Assembly (NCBI GenBank): GCA_002714185.1
Contig: PAWM01000011.1
Coordinates: forward strand, 1 to 64,000
Direction: 5' to 3'
Length of the DNA stretch: 64,000 nucleotides
Origin: Flavobacteriales bacterium
GTDB lineage: Bacteria > Bacteroidota > Bacteroidia > Flavobacteriales > TMED113
Positions 48,946-58,198 of this stretch are shown piece after piece. The notes under the pieces were generated by a model. That model was not told where the DNA came from. It worked only from the letters and a program-made list of their open reading frames with translations, and made no database searches. Made by a program: the position numbers and the translations under genes. Within the stretch, counting starts at the first letter, position 1. The number at the start of each line of letters is the position of its first letter.

Positions 48946-50538
48946 TTAAAGAGCTCTTACAAAAGATACAAAAAGTGGATGAGGTGTTATAAATGAACTC
49001 TGATATTCTGGATGAAATTGAACACCAACAAACCAAGGATGATTCTTAAGCTCAATGATTTCAACTAAATTTAAATCTTCATTATAACCTGTAATATCCA
49101 TTCCATTTAATACTAAATCTGATTTATATTTATTATTTAATTCATACCTATGTCGATGTCTTTCTTTTATATAAGTATGTTTATAGGCACTAAACACAAT
49201 TGAATCTTTCTTCAACTTACATTGATAACTACCCAATCTCATTGTCCCGCCTTTATTAGCAATATTAATTTGATTTTTCATCAAATCAATTACAGGATAT
49301 GAAGTGTTCGGATTCATCTCAGTAGAGTGAGCTCCTTTCTTTTTACATACATTCCTAAAAAATTCAATAACAGCTACTTGCATTCCTAAGCAAATACCCA
49401 AAAAAGGAATTTTATTTTCTCTGATGTATTTTACAGCAATTATCTTGCCTTCAATGCCACGACCACCAAATCCTGGTGCAATAATTACACCATTACACCC
49501 AATAAGTTGATTTGATATATTTTTTTTATTTATTGTTTCTGAATGTATCCATTTAATACTCAATCCTTTAGCTAAAGATGCACTTGCATGAATTAAGGAT
49601 TCATATATAGATTTATACGAATCTTTTAATTCAACATATTTTCCAATAATGCCTATTGTAATTTCTTTACTCGATTTCTTCAATCTATTTAATCGTCTTT
49701 TCCAAACAATATTATTAATCTTATTAATTTTTTTAAATCCTAATTTCTTAGCAACTACAGTATCTAAATTTTGTTCTAACATTAATAACGGCACTTCATA
49801 AATTGTCTCAGCATTAACAGACTCAATAACAGCATCGTATTCAATATTACAAAACAATGCAATTTTATTTTTAACATTCTTAGATATCTTTTTTTCTGTT
49901 CTACAAACTATTATATCAGGCTGAACTCCTGACTGTAGCATTGTTTTAACAGAGTGTTGAGTTGGTTTTGTTTTCACCTCACCTGTAGATGATAAAAATG
50001 GAAGTAATGTTAGATGAATAACAGCTACATCATTTTTTCTTTCAAACTTAAATTGACGTAATGCCTCAATGTATGGTAATGACTCTATGTCACCAACAGT
50101 ACCACCAATTTCAACGATAATAATTTGAAATTTTTTTTTGCTCTCTAATAATAGAATTCTATTTTTTATTTCGTCAGTTATATGAGGTATAATTTGGACA
50201 GTTTTTCCTAAAAAATCACCTCTTCTTTCTCTGCGAATGACCGTCTGATAAATACTTCCCGTTGTTACATTATTAAGCTGAGAAGTTGGAATATTTAAAA
50301 ATCTTTCATAATGACCTAAATCTAGGTCTGTCTCTGCTCCGTCTTCAGTTACATAACACTCTCCGTGTTCATAAGGATTTAAAGTACCTGGATCTACATT
50401 TAGATAGGGGTCGAGCTTTAAGATGGTTGTATTATAGCCTCTTGACTGAAAAAGGTTCCCTAGAGACGAAGCTACAATACCCTTACCCAATGAAGAAGTT
50501 ACACCACCTGTAACAAAAATAAATTTTGATCTACGCAT
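48946..50538 (-). CDS. pyrG: CTP synthase
   Basis: 530 residues. The synthase domain starts FVTGGVTSSLGKGI (P-loop), then LKLDPYLNVDPGTLNPYEHGECYVTEDGAETDLDLGHYERF. The class I glutamine amidotransferase domain (from about 285) has the nucleophile Cys in GICLGMQ and the His/Glu pair in QFHPEYQS. It makes CTP from UTP, ATP and glutamine. The gene leads pyrG-yidC-DUF6438. Confidence 0.97.
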   Translation of the reverse strand: MRRSKFIFVTGGVTSSLGKGIVASSLGNLFQSRGYNTTILKLDPYLNVDPGTLNPYEHGECYVTEDGAETDLDLGHYERFLNIPTSQLNNVTTGSIYQTVIRRERRGDFLGKTVQIIPHITDEIKNRILLLESKKKFQIIIVEIGGTVGDIESLPYIEALRQFKFERKNDVAVIHLTLLPFLSSTGEVKTKPTQHSVKTMLQSGVQPDIIVCRTEKKISKNVKNKIALFCNIEYDAVIESVNAETIYEVPLLMLEQNLDTVVAKKLGFKKINKINNIVWKRRLNRLKKSSKEITIGIIGKYVELKDSYKSIYESLIHASASLAKGLSIKWIHSETINKKNISNQLIGCNGVIIAPGFGGRGIEGKIIAVKYIRENKIPFLGICLGMQVAVIEFFRNVCKKKGAHSTEMNPNTSYPVIDLMKNQINIANKGGTMRLGSYQCKLKKDSIVFSAYKHTYIKERHRHRYELNNKYKSDLVLNGMDITGYNEDLNLVEIIELKNHPWFVGVQFHPEYQSSFITPHPLFVSFVRAL

Positions 50539-50604
50539 TAGAGAAATGTTTCACGAATTTACAAAACAATAAGGATTATATAACAAATAAGACCTAAATA
50601 AATT

Positions 50605-52908
50605 CTAAAAAATCCAATTTATACCAAAACTAGGTATAATTGGTAATTGATTGATTCGAACTGCTTGGACACGATCATAATAAAAGATATTTTCTCTATT
50701 ATACAAATTTGTAATACCTAAAGCCCATTCTAAATCACCAAATTGATTAAATACTATTTTATGTTTTATGGAAACATCTAGTCTATGATAGTCAGGTAGC
50801 CTACCAGAATTTAAGTCTGAGTAAATAATACCTAAATCTCCATTTAAATTATTAATATCTGAACCGTTACTAAAATTAATTTCTTCATAATAAGCTTGTG
50901 TTTTTGTAAATGGAAAACCAGAACCATAATTCCATCTTATACTAAATTCTAAATTTTTCAATGTTAAAATATTTAGTTTATAAGATAGCAGTAAATTAAA
51001 ATTATGCCTTCTATCATAATGAGGAAAATAAGTTTGTAGTTCATCTTCTCTCTCTACAATTCCAAATGAATACACAGTCCATATATTAATTTTATCTGTA
51101 ACATACTTAATTAAAAAATCAACACCAGTAGCTAATCCTTTTTCAACGATAAACTCTTTCTTCATATAATCAGGCTCATCTTCAAATTCAGATTCATCTT
51201 CAAAAATTTGATTCTTATTTTCAGCAATTAATTGTGAGAAATCTTTAATATATCCCTCAATATTAAAATCTAAGTTATTATTAATATCATACTCTAAACC
51301 TGCAATATAATGAGTAGACTTTTGAAGAGCAGATTCAATTTGCTCACCCTGAAATGATTCAGGCAGACTTGTTGTACTAGATAAAAAACCAGAAAATAAA
51401 TTAACAACATCTCTTTCACTAGAAGTAGACATTAAGTTTTGAGAAAAAATACCAAAAGACCCTTTAACTCTAATATTTTCAGTTAAATTATATTTTACAC
51501 CTAATCTAGGTTCAACAGATGTTTCTCCCAAAGAGGTATAATTTTGAATTCTAATACTAGGATCTATTATAAAGCGTGTGTTATTATATTTATATGTAAA
51601 ATAACCTGCAAATTCTGTCGAATGATCTTCTGGATCAATCAATGTCCCTATTGAATTTCTAAAATTTAATTTAGTAGTATATCCTAAAACCTCCACACCA
51701 TATTTTAATCTATGCTTTTGAGATATAAAATATGAAAAATCTAATCCTAAATTAAAACCATCAATAGTACTATTATCTCTAGGTGAACCAAAATCTTCCT
51801 GAAAAATATCATATTTTGTATATGATATTTTTCCCTCCACTAACATCTTAGCTGAGGAGGGTATAAGTAATATATTAGATCCAAATCCATATGTAAGCCA
51901 ACCTAAATTAGTTAAATCTATATAATTAACATTATCATTAAATCCAAATCCATATATATTGACTTTACTTCCATTTTGACTGAAGAAAGATAACTTTCCA
52001 TAAAAATCTGAAAATGAATATGGAAGACCATCATCAGAAATATATGAATAAAAAGATTCCGAAGTTTTATCTAAATATGATTTCTTAACACTTAAAATAA
52101 ATGAATTAGAAATATCATTTTCAGATGATTTGAAAATTGGTCCCTCTAATAGGATTTTACTTGCAAAAGTGTTAGCAGATAATTTACCTGATAATTCTTT
52201 TTTATTTCCATCTCTTGTTTGAATATCCATAATAGACGAAATACGCCCACCATATTGAGCACCAAAACCACCAGTATAAACATCAACTTTTTTGATTAAA
52301 TCTGTGTCAAATACAGAGAAAAATCCAATAGAATGAAAAGGACTATAAATAGTCATTCCATCTAATAAAACTTTATTATGAATAGGTGCACCTCCTCTAA
52401 TGTATAATTGACCTCCTTGATCACCAGTAAAAACTACACCTGGTAAAACCTGGAGAAATTGTGCTACATCAGGCTCTCCTCCTATACTTGGTAATTGATT
52501 AATCGTTTTACTAGTAAGTTTTAATACTGATATATTTACCTCATTTTTCTTTTCTTCTCTTTCGGCATTAAGATTAATATTATCTAACTGAGTCGATTCC
52601 TCTTCTAAATATATTTTTAACATATCAGTATTTTTACTTGACACAGTAATTTCAACTATACTTAACTTATATCCGATATAGCTTACATGAAGCTCATAAG
52701 TTCCAAAAGGAAGGTCAGGAATAATAAATAAGCCGTTAATATCTGAAACTGCATAAAAATCAGAATTTGTAACTAAAATACTTGCACCCATTGCAGGCTC
52801 AAACACTTCGTCATAAACTAACCCTCTAATTGTTCCTGTTTGGGATATAACAATAAATGGAAACGAAATAAGAAATAAAAAAATTATATACCTTTTCATC
52901 AACATCAA
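50605..52908 (-). CDS. TonB-dependent receptor with carboxypeptidase-like regulatory domain
   Basis: 767 residues; signal peptide to about residue 22 (internal ATG codons at positions 2 and 4 are alternative starts). Residues about 25-105 form a carboxypeptidase regulatory-like beta domain (GTIRGLVYDEVFEPAMGASILV, SDINGLF, VSYIGYK). A plug domain follows (about 128-235: QFLQVLPGVVFTGDQGGQLYIRGGAPIHNKVLLDGMTIY, GGFGAQYGGRISS). The remaining 530 residues are a beta barrel ending in Phe. No SusD-like partner is adjacent, so the cargo is unknown (not obviously a polysaccharide locus). Outer membrane. Confidence 0.92.
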   Translation of the reverse strand: MMLMKRYIIFLFLISFPFIVISQTGTIRGLVYDEVFEPAMGASILVTNSDFYAVSDINGLFIIPDLPFGTYELHVSYIGYKLSIVEITVSSKNTDMLKIYLEEESTQLDNINLNAEREEKKNEVNISVLKLTSKTINQLPSIGGEPDVAQFLQVLPGVVFTGDQGGQLYIRGGAPIHNKVLLDGMTIYSPFHSIGFFSVFDTDLIKKVDVYTGGFGAQYGGRISSIMDIQTRDGNKKELSGKLSANTFASKILLEGPIFKSSENDISNSFILSVKKSYLDKTSESFYSYISDDGLPYSFSDFYGKLSFFSQNGSKVNIYGFGFNDNVNYIDLTNLGWLTYGFGSNILLIPSSAKMLVEGKISYTKYDIFQEDFGSPRDNSTIDGFNLGLDFSYFISQKHRLKYGVEVLGYTTKLNFRNSIGTLIDPEDHSTEFAGYFTYKYNNTRFIIDPSIRIQNYTSLGETSVEPRLGVKYNLTENIRVKGSFGIFSQNLMSTSSERDVVNLFSGFLSSTTSLPESFQGEQIESALQKSTHYIAGLEYDINNNLDFNIEGYIKDFSQLIAENKNQIFEDESEFEDEPDYMKKEFIVEKGLATGVDFLIKYVTDKINIWTVYSFGIVEREDELQTYFPHYDRRHNFNLLLSYKLNILTLKNLEFSIRWNYGSGFPFTKTQAYYEEINFSNGSDINNLNGDLGIIYSDLNSGRLPDYHRLDVSIKHKIVFNQFGDLEWALGITNLYNRENIFYYDRVQAVRINQLPIIPSFGINWIF

Positions 52909-52952
52909 AGATATTATAACCTTTTAAATTAAAACACTATATAAAGAAAAAA

Positions 52953-53948
52953 TTAGTGATAAATAATTTTTAAAATTAAATCTTTAATTAAATGCTCAGA
53001 ATTCACCCCATTAATTCCTTTGAAATTCAAGTCATATTCTTTTAATACAGATATAATACGAGAACACTCATGAAATGAATAATGCTTACAAGCTATCTGA
53101 TATGATGAAACAAAAAAAGGATGCACTTTAATTGTTTTTGCGATATAATCCCTAGATGGATTATGAAGTGAATGCATAATTAATAATTTAGAAAAAAAAG
53201 AGAATAAAACCCCAATAGTCAAGTTTAAAGGGTATTTATTTTGATTAAGAGCAAAGTGATTAGCAATAGAAATAGCTTTTTTAACATCTTTTTGTGCAAA
53301 TGCATTTTGTAATTCAAAATTATTATATTCTCTATGGATTCCTATATGAGCTTGAACATCAAATGTTGATATCATATTCGTAGAAATTATTTTAGATAAT
53401 TTATTAATTGCATTAACAATTTTAGATAAATCATAACCTAAGTGGTCGATTAATAACTGCTCAGCAAGTTGCTCAATTTTTAAATTCTTTTCATCTAGGA
53501 ATGAATTAATCAATTTTGAAAACTGATAATCATATACTTTTTTACTTTCAAACACTAAACCAGATTTTTGAAATAATTTCACCCATTTTTTTCTTTTATC
53601 AATGCTTTTCTTTTTATAGGATAGAACTAGTATAGAAGAAGGAATAGGCTTAATTAAATAGTTTTCAAGTTCATGTATTTTATCCATTTTATCTGCTTCT
53701 TTAATTAAAATTAGTTGTTGAGCACCTAACATAGGAAATGCTCTCAACATACTAACTAAAGAATAAACATTAATATCTTTTCCATAAAAAACTTTCTGAT
53801 TAAAGCTTTTTTCAGTATCTGAAATAGTATATTTCAAAAAATATGACTCAATTTTATCAATAAAATACTCTTCCTCCCCAAATAAAAGATAGTTGGAATA
53901 ATCCAACTCTTTATTTTTAATTGAACTTAAAATGTTTTTAATATTCAT
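52953..53948 (-). CDS. holA: DNA polymerase III delta subunit
   Basis: 331 residues. N-terminal pattern LLFGEEEYFIDKIESYFL, then MLRAFPMLGAQQLILIKEAD and LVLSYKKKSIDKRKKWVKLFQKSG in the AAA+-like core without a P-loop, as expected for delta. The C-terminal helical domain has ISIANHFALNQ...LTIGVLFSFFSKLL. It opens the sliding clamp as part of the clamp loader together with DnaX, whose gene starts at the right edge of the window. Divergent from the HsdR-N gene with 48 bases between starts. Confidence 0.9.
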   Translation of the reverse strand: MNIKNILSSIKNKELDYSNYLLFGEEEYFIDKIESYFLKYTISDTEKSFNQKVFYGKDINVYSLVSMLRAFPMLGAQQLILIKEADKMDKIHELENYLIKPIPSSILVLSYKKKSIDKRKKWVKLFQKSGLVFESKKVYDYQFSKLINSFLDEKNLKIEQLAEQLLIDHLGYDLSKIVNAINKLSKIISTNMISTFDVQAHIGIHREYNNFELQNAFAQKDVKKAISIANHFALNQNKYPLNLTIGVLFSFFSKLLIMHSLHNPSRDYIAKTIKVHPFFVSSYQIACKHYSFHECSRIISVLKEYDLNFKGINGVNSEHLIKDLILKIIYH

Positions 53949-53996
53949 TATTTATTAAAAATAATATAAATTAACTTTAATAATTAGTTCTATCAT

Positions 53997-54416
53997 ATGA
54001 AAATTAAAATTGAAAATGGTAAAGAATATATTTTTGATGTAGTTAGAAAAAAATATGTAATAAAAAATCCAGAAGAATGGGTGAGGCAAAATATTATTAA
54101 TTACTTAAATAATGTAAAAAAATATCCACTTGCCCTAATGTCAATTGAAAAAAAAAATGAGATTAATAATATTAAAAAAAGATGCGATATAATATGTAAT
54201 GATGTTAATGGAAATCCTATTCTTTTAATCGAATGCAAAGCATCCAAAATCCAACTTAATTCCACTGCATTTGAACAAACGATGACATATCAAAAAAAAA
54301 TTAATGCAAAATATGTTTTAATTACAAATGGCATAAAACACTACTGTTTTAAAATTGAAAAAGGAAAAAATGTTTTTTTAAAGAAAATACCAAGTTACAT
54401 GGAGATTGTAAATTAA
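53997..54416 (+). CDS. HsdR N-terminal-like (PD-(D/E)xK) nuclease-fold protein
   Basis: 139 residues matching only the N-terminal domain of type I restriction HsdR subunits. It has KRCDIICN then PILLIECKASKI, i.e. the D...E-x-K nuclease core, followed by QTMTYQKKINAKYVLITNGIKHYCFK. There is no helicase domain, methylase or specificity gene nearby, so it is not a restriction system as it stands. In Bacteroidota this small gene recurs beside holA, which suggests a housekeeping role such as DNA handling; that is inference. Confidence 0.82.
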   Translation: MKIKIENGKEYIFDVVRKKYVIKNPEEWVRQNIINYLNNVKKYPLALMSIEKKNEINNIKKRCDIICNDVNGNPILLIECKASKIQLNSTAFEQTMTYQKKINAKYVLITNGIKHYCFKIEKGKNVFLKKIPSYMEIVN

Positions 54417-54421
54417 AAATA

Positions 54422-55066
54422 CTATTCTACATCAATAATACTTGATGAATTATTTTTTGAAAATAATAAATATAACTCTGCAGAAGCTAATGTTATAATT
54501 GGAATCGCAATCAATAATCCCACAACAAATAATATAAAACCAATTAATAATATTAATGCTAACATACATAAGAATAAATATAATGTAAATACATTATCAT
54601 TTGTCATCTTCCAACTTTGTTTAATTGCTTCATCAAAATTTAAATTTTTATCAACCACTAAATATCGTACAAATAACAACCTAGACATAATGTAAATACC
54701 TGGAAGAATAAACAAAATAAATCCTATAATAATAAAAATTGTAGATACAACAGTAGCTAAAAAATAATGAACGAATTTATTAATACTAATTGCTGTTAAA
54801 TGATGAAAAGAAATCAACTCTCCTCTCATATATTTAATAGCCATCAATGTAATAGCAGCACTAATATATAAGCTTAATAAGCTTGCTGCTACACCAATAG
54901 GGTTTATACTTGTTTCAAAAGTGTCTACATCAATATCAAATGAACTACCAATAGAACCTACTAATAAATTTAATACAGTAATTGCAATCCAAAAGAATGG
55001 CTGTTTTTTGAATTTACACCATCCTGTTTCTATTATATTGAAAATGGAAAATGAAATTTGTGACAT
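54422..55066 (-). CDS. Multi-pass membrane protein of unknown function (YciC/DUF975-like)
   Basis: 214 residues with about five to six membrane segments. A conserved-looking part is FILPGIYIMSRLLFVRYLVVDKNLNFDEAIKQSWKMT (about 122-157), the pattern seen in YciC/DUF975 and glycerophosphodiester phosphodiesterase membrane-domain families. Function not known. It lies 12 bases after the DUF456 gene on the same strand. Confidence 0.65.
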   Translation of the reverse strand: MSQISFSIFNIIETGWCKFKKQPFFWIAITVLNLLVGSIGSSFDIDVDTFETSINPIGVAASLLSLYISAAITLMAIKYMRGELISFHHLTAISINKFVHYFLATVVSTIFIIIGFILFILPGIYIMSRLLFVRYLVVDKNLNFDEAIKQSWKMTNDNVFTLYLFLCMLALILLIGFILFVVGLLIAIPIITLASAELYLLFSKNNSSSIIDVE

Positions 55067-55078
55067 ATGATGTGTAAT

Positions 55079-55558
55079 TTAAAAATTAAATAGCTTATTT
55101 ATAACAATATATAAAATATAAAGTGAATAGATGATTTTTAAAATAGTTCCAAATACAAAACCCACTAAAGCACCTATAGCAATCCCAATTGCCTTACCCC
55201 GCTCCTTATTATCAACAAAAGCTCCTATAAGAGCACCTAAAAAAGGTACTAAGACTAATCCAATTGGAGGAAAAAATAAACCTACTAAAATTCCAAGAAA
55301 AGTACCATACATTGAGAATTTTTCTCCTCCAAATTTTTTTACTCCAATAAATTGTAACATATAATCAGAAAAGAAAACTAATATAGTTACGATAGAGTAA
55401 ATAAAAAGTTCATTACTAGATAAATTTAAATCTGTAAAAAAGTAAAAAATTAATAATCCTATGTAACTAATTATAGGCCCTGGCAAAATAGGTAAAATTG
55501 CTCCAAATAGTCCAACTAACAATAATAACAAAGCAATTATAATAACAAACAATTCCAT
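55079..55558 (-). CDS. DUF456 membrane protein
   Basis: 159 residues, four to five membrane segments rich in Gly and Pro (LVGLFGAILPILPGPIISYIGLLIFYF at about 17-43, then GEKFSMYGTFLGILVGLFFPPIGLVLVPFLGALIGAF). This is the DUF456 pattern. Function unknown. Forms a two-gene unit with the following membrane protein. Confidence 0.82.
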   Translation of the reverse strand: MELFVIIIALLLLLVGLFGAILPILPGPIISYIGLLIFYFFTDLNLSSNELFIYSIVTILVFFSDYMLQFIGVKKFGGEKFSMYGTFLGILVGLFFPPIGLVLVPFLGALIGAFVDNKERGKAIGIAIGALVGFVFGTILKIIYSLYILYIVINKLFNF

Positions 55559-55642
55559 AGTATCTAAATATACTATATATAATGTGATTTATTACATAGC
55601 TTATTTTCTTTTTGCTAAATTTGCATTATAAGATATAATCAT

Positions 55643-56983
55643 ATGCATAATAATCTGTATAACATTTCACCCATTGACGGAAGATATTCTAAATTAACAC
55701 AAGAATTAAATAACTATTTTTCTGAATCTGCATTAATAAAGTATAGAATTTATATAGAAATTGAATACTTTATTCGTCTCTGCAAGACTCGTTTGCCGGA
55801 ACTAAAACACATCAGTAAAAAGGATTTAAATCTTATAAAAAGAATTGCATCTGAAGTGTCAGATGAAGATATACAAAGAGTTAAACAGATAGAATCTATT
55901 ACCAATCATGATGTGAAAGCTGTAGAATACTTTATTAAAGAAAAATTTGAAAAAATTAATTTAAATTCTGAAAAAGAGTTTATTCACTTTGGATTAACAT
56001 CCCAAGATATAAACAACACTGCAAGCCCATTATTATTTAGGGATGGTTTAAATAATTGTTTATATCCCGAATTAAAGAAATTAATTAAAATACTCTTTGA
56101 ATTAAGTAAAAAATGGAAAAACATCTCAATGCTAGCCCATACTCACGGACAACCTGCATCACCAACAAAGCTAGGTAAGGAAATAAATGTGTTTAAAGTT
56201 AGAATTGACGAACAGCTAAGTCAATTAATTAAAATTCCCCATTCCGCAAAATTTGGAGGTGCTACTGGTAATCTTAATGCACATTATGTATCATATCCTA
56301 ATAAGGATTGGCATAAATTTTCATATAAATTTTTAGCTGATATTGGACTAAAAAGATCTTATCCTACTACTCAGATTGAACATTATGATAACTTAGCGTC
56401 TCAACTAGATGCGATAAAAAGAATAAATACTATACTAGTAGATTTATGTAGAGATATATGGACATACATTTCTATGAATTATTTTAGTCAAAAAATAAAA
56501 AAAAATGAAGTTGGTTCATCTGCTATGCCTCATAAAGTTAATCCAATTGATTTTGAAAATGCGGAAGGGAACCTGGGAGTAGCAAATGCAATACTATCAC
56601 ATCTATCAGATAAATTACCAATTTCAAGATTACAAAGAGATTTATCTGACTCAACGGTCATGAGAAATTTAGGTGTTCCTATTGCACATAGTGTAATCGC
56701 ATATAAAGCCATATGTAAGGGACTAAATAAATTAATAGTCAATGAAAAGAAAATTTCAGATGAATTAAATGAAAATTGGGTAATTATTTCCGAAGCTATC
56801 CAAACTATTTTAAGAAGAGAAGGGATTGAAAAACCTTATGAAAAATTAAAAGAACTTACTCGTAATAATAACAATATTCAAGAAACAGAAATTCAAGTTT
56901 TTATTGAGTCTCTAAAAATATCTAAAAAAATTAAAAAAGAATTAAATAAAATTAATCCCAACAATTATACAGGAAAAATTTAA
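55643..56983 (+). CDS. purB: Adenylosuccinate lyase
   Basis: 446 residues, the longer E. coli-type PurB beginning with NISPIDGRYSKLT. The catalytic and substrate regions include FGLTSQDINNTA, HTHGQPASPTKLGKE and the signature GSSAMPHKVNPIDFENAEGN. It acts twice in purine synthesis (SAICAR to AICAR, adenylosuccinate to AMP), releasing fumarate. Single gene. It ends in TTAA shared with the convergent lhgO. Confidence 0.95.
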   Translation: MHNNLYNISPIDGRYSKLTQELNNYFSESALIKYRIYIEIEYFIRLCKTRLPELKHISKKDLNLIKRIASEVSDEDIQRVKQIESITNHDVKAVEYFIKEKFEKINLNSEKEFIHFGLTSQDINNTASPLLFRDGLNNCLYPELKKLIKILFELSKKWKNISMLAHTHGQPASPTKLGKEINVFKVRIDEQLSQLIKIPHSAKFGGATGNLNAHYVSYPNKDWHKFSYKFLADIGLKRSYPTTQIEHYDNLASQLDAIKRINTILVDLCRDIWTYISMNYFSQKIKKNEVGSSAMPHKVNPIDFENAEGNLGVANAILSHLSDKLPISRLQRDLSDSTVMRNLGVPIAHSVIAYKAICKGLNKLIVNEKKISDELNENWVIISEAIQTILRREGIEKPYEKLKELTRNNNNIQETEIQVFIESLKISKKIKKELNKINPNNYTGKI

Positions 56984-58191
56984 TTTTTTTGATTTAAATA
57001 TATTTGACTGATGCTTTCACCAATGGACAAACATGCTGTAGCTGCAGGAGATGGTGCATTTAAAACATGAATATTCTTATTAACTTGCACAATTTTAAAG
57101 TCATCAATTACATCTCCATTGCTACCTAAAGCCATAGCTCGTACTCCAGAACGTCCTTCAACTATATCATCAATAGCTAATGAAGGAATTAATTTTTTTA
57201 AATTATGTAAAAAAACTCTCTTTGAAGATGCTTTTACGATTTCATTTAATCCAAATCTCCAATGCTTAGCAAAAAGTTTCCAAGTACCTAAATAATTAAG
57301 AGCATCAAGGGTATCTTTAAAATTAAAATCTCCTTTTTTATATCCTTCTCTTTTAAATGTAAACACTGCATTTGGACCACATTCAATTTCATTGCATGTC
57401 ATTCTAGTAAAATGCACACCAAGAAAAGGGAACTCAGGGTTAGGTACAGGGTAAATTAAATTATTTACTTTATGACTTGCTTGATCCGTTAGAGTATAAT
57501 AATCTCCGCGAAATCCAACAATTTTTAAATCTAATTTTAAACCATCCTTCTTAGCTAAACGATCAGAAAATAATCCAGCACAAAAAATAATATTTTCACA
57601 ATAAAATTTTTGTTTATTTGTAACAACTACAGAATGTTTTTCATTTCTGTAAAAATCAGACACTTCTGAATTAGTTATCACACCACTTTTACTATTTATC
57701 TTTTTAATTAAATCAACTAATTTATGAGCGACTTGCTTGTAATCAATAATACCTGTTTCTGGAACAAATATAGCACCTAATCCAGAGACAAATGGCTCTC
57801 GTTCTTTCATTTCACTTGGATTAAGGATTTCAAGTTTTTTTAATCCATTCTTAATACCACGGTTTAATAACTTAGGCAAAAAAGATAATTCTTTTTGATT
57901 TGTAGCTACAACAAGTTTACCACAAACATCATGTTTTATTTTATGCTTAATAGCAAAATCCACTAATTCACGGCGACCTTTAACACAATTATCTGCTTTC
58001 AAAGAACCCGGATTATAATATAAACCTGAATGTAGAACACCTGAATTTCTCCCACTTTGATGTAATGAGACTGAAGTCTCTTTTTCAAGAATTAAGATTC
58101 TTTTATTGGGCATTTTTTGCTGAATTTTGAAAGCTGTAGAAAGACCTACTAAGCCCGCACCAACAACAATAATATCAAATTTACGATCCAT
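56980..58191 (-). CDS. lhgO: L-2-hydroxyglutarate oxidase
   Basis: 403 residues. FAD-binding Rossmann motif VVGAGLVGLSTAFKIQ (about 10-25), then the LhgO-type SLHQSGRNSGVLHSGLYYNPGSLKADNC and, near the C-terminus, GRSGVRAMALGSNGDVIDDF. It oxidises L-2-hydroxyglutarate to 2-oxoglutarate, a metabolite repair step for a side product of TCA-related enzymes. It ends the minus-strand run from rpsF, following the MFS gene by 7 bases, and shares the run with aconitase. Confidence 0.9.
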   Translation of the reverse strand: MDRKFDIIVVGAGLVGLSTAFKIQQKMPNKRILILEKETSVSLHQSGRNSGVLHSGLYYNPGSLKADNCVKGRRELVDFAIKHKIKHDVCGKLVVATNQKELSFLPKLLNRGIKNGLKKLEILNPSEMKEREPFVSGLGAIFVPETGIIDYKQVAHKLVDLIKKINSKSGVITNSEVSDFYRNEKHSVVVTNKQKFYCENIIFCAGLFSDRLAKKDGLKLDLKIVGFRGDYYTLTDQASHKVNNLIYPVPNPEFPFLGVHFTRMTCNEIECGPNAVFTFKREGYKKGDFNFKDTLDALNYLGTWKLFAKHWRFGLNEIVKASSKRVFLHNLKKLIPSLAIDDIVEGRSGVRAMALGSNGDVIDDFKIVQVNKNIHVLNAPSPAATACLSIGESISQIYLNQKN

Positions 58192-58198
58192 ATAGAAT

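Noticed and set aside
50547-50555. TGTTTCACG, half of the parS palindrome, upstream of pyrG
   Set aside because: The second half (TGAAACA) is missing; the next bases are AATTT. A single 9-base half-site is not enough to call parS.
53997-54416. A type I restriction system
   Set aside because: Only the HsdR N-domain is present, with no helicase, methylase or specificity subunit anywhere in the window.
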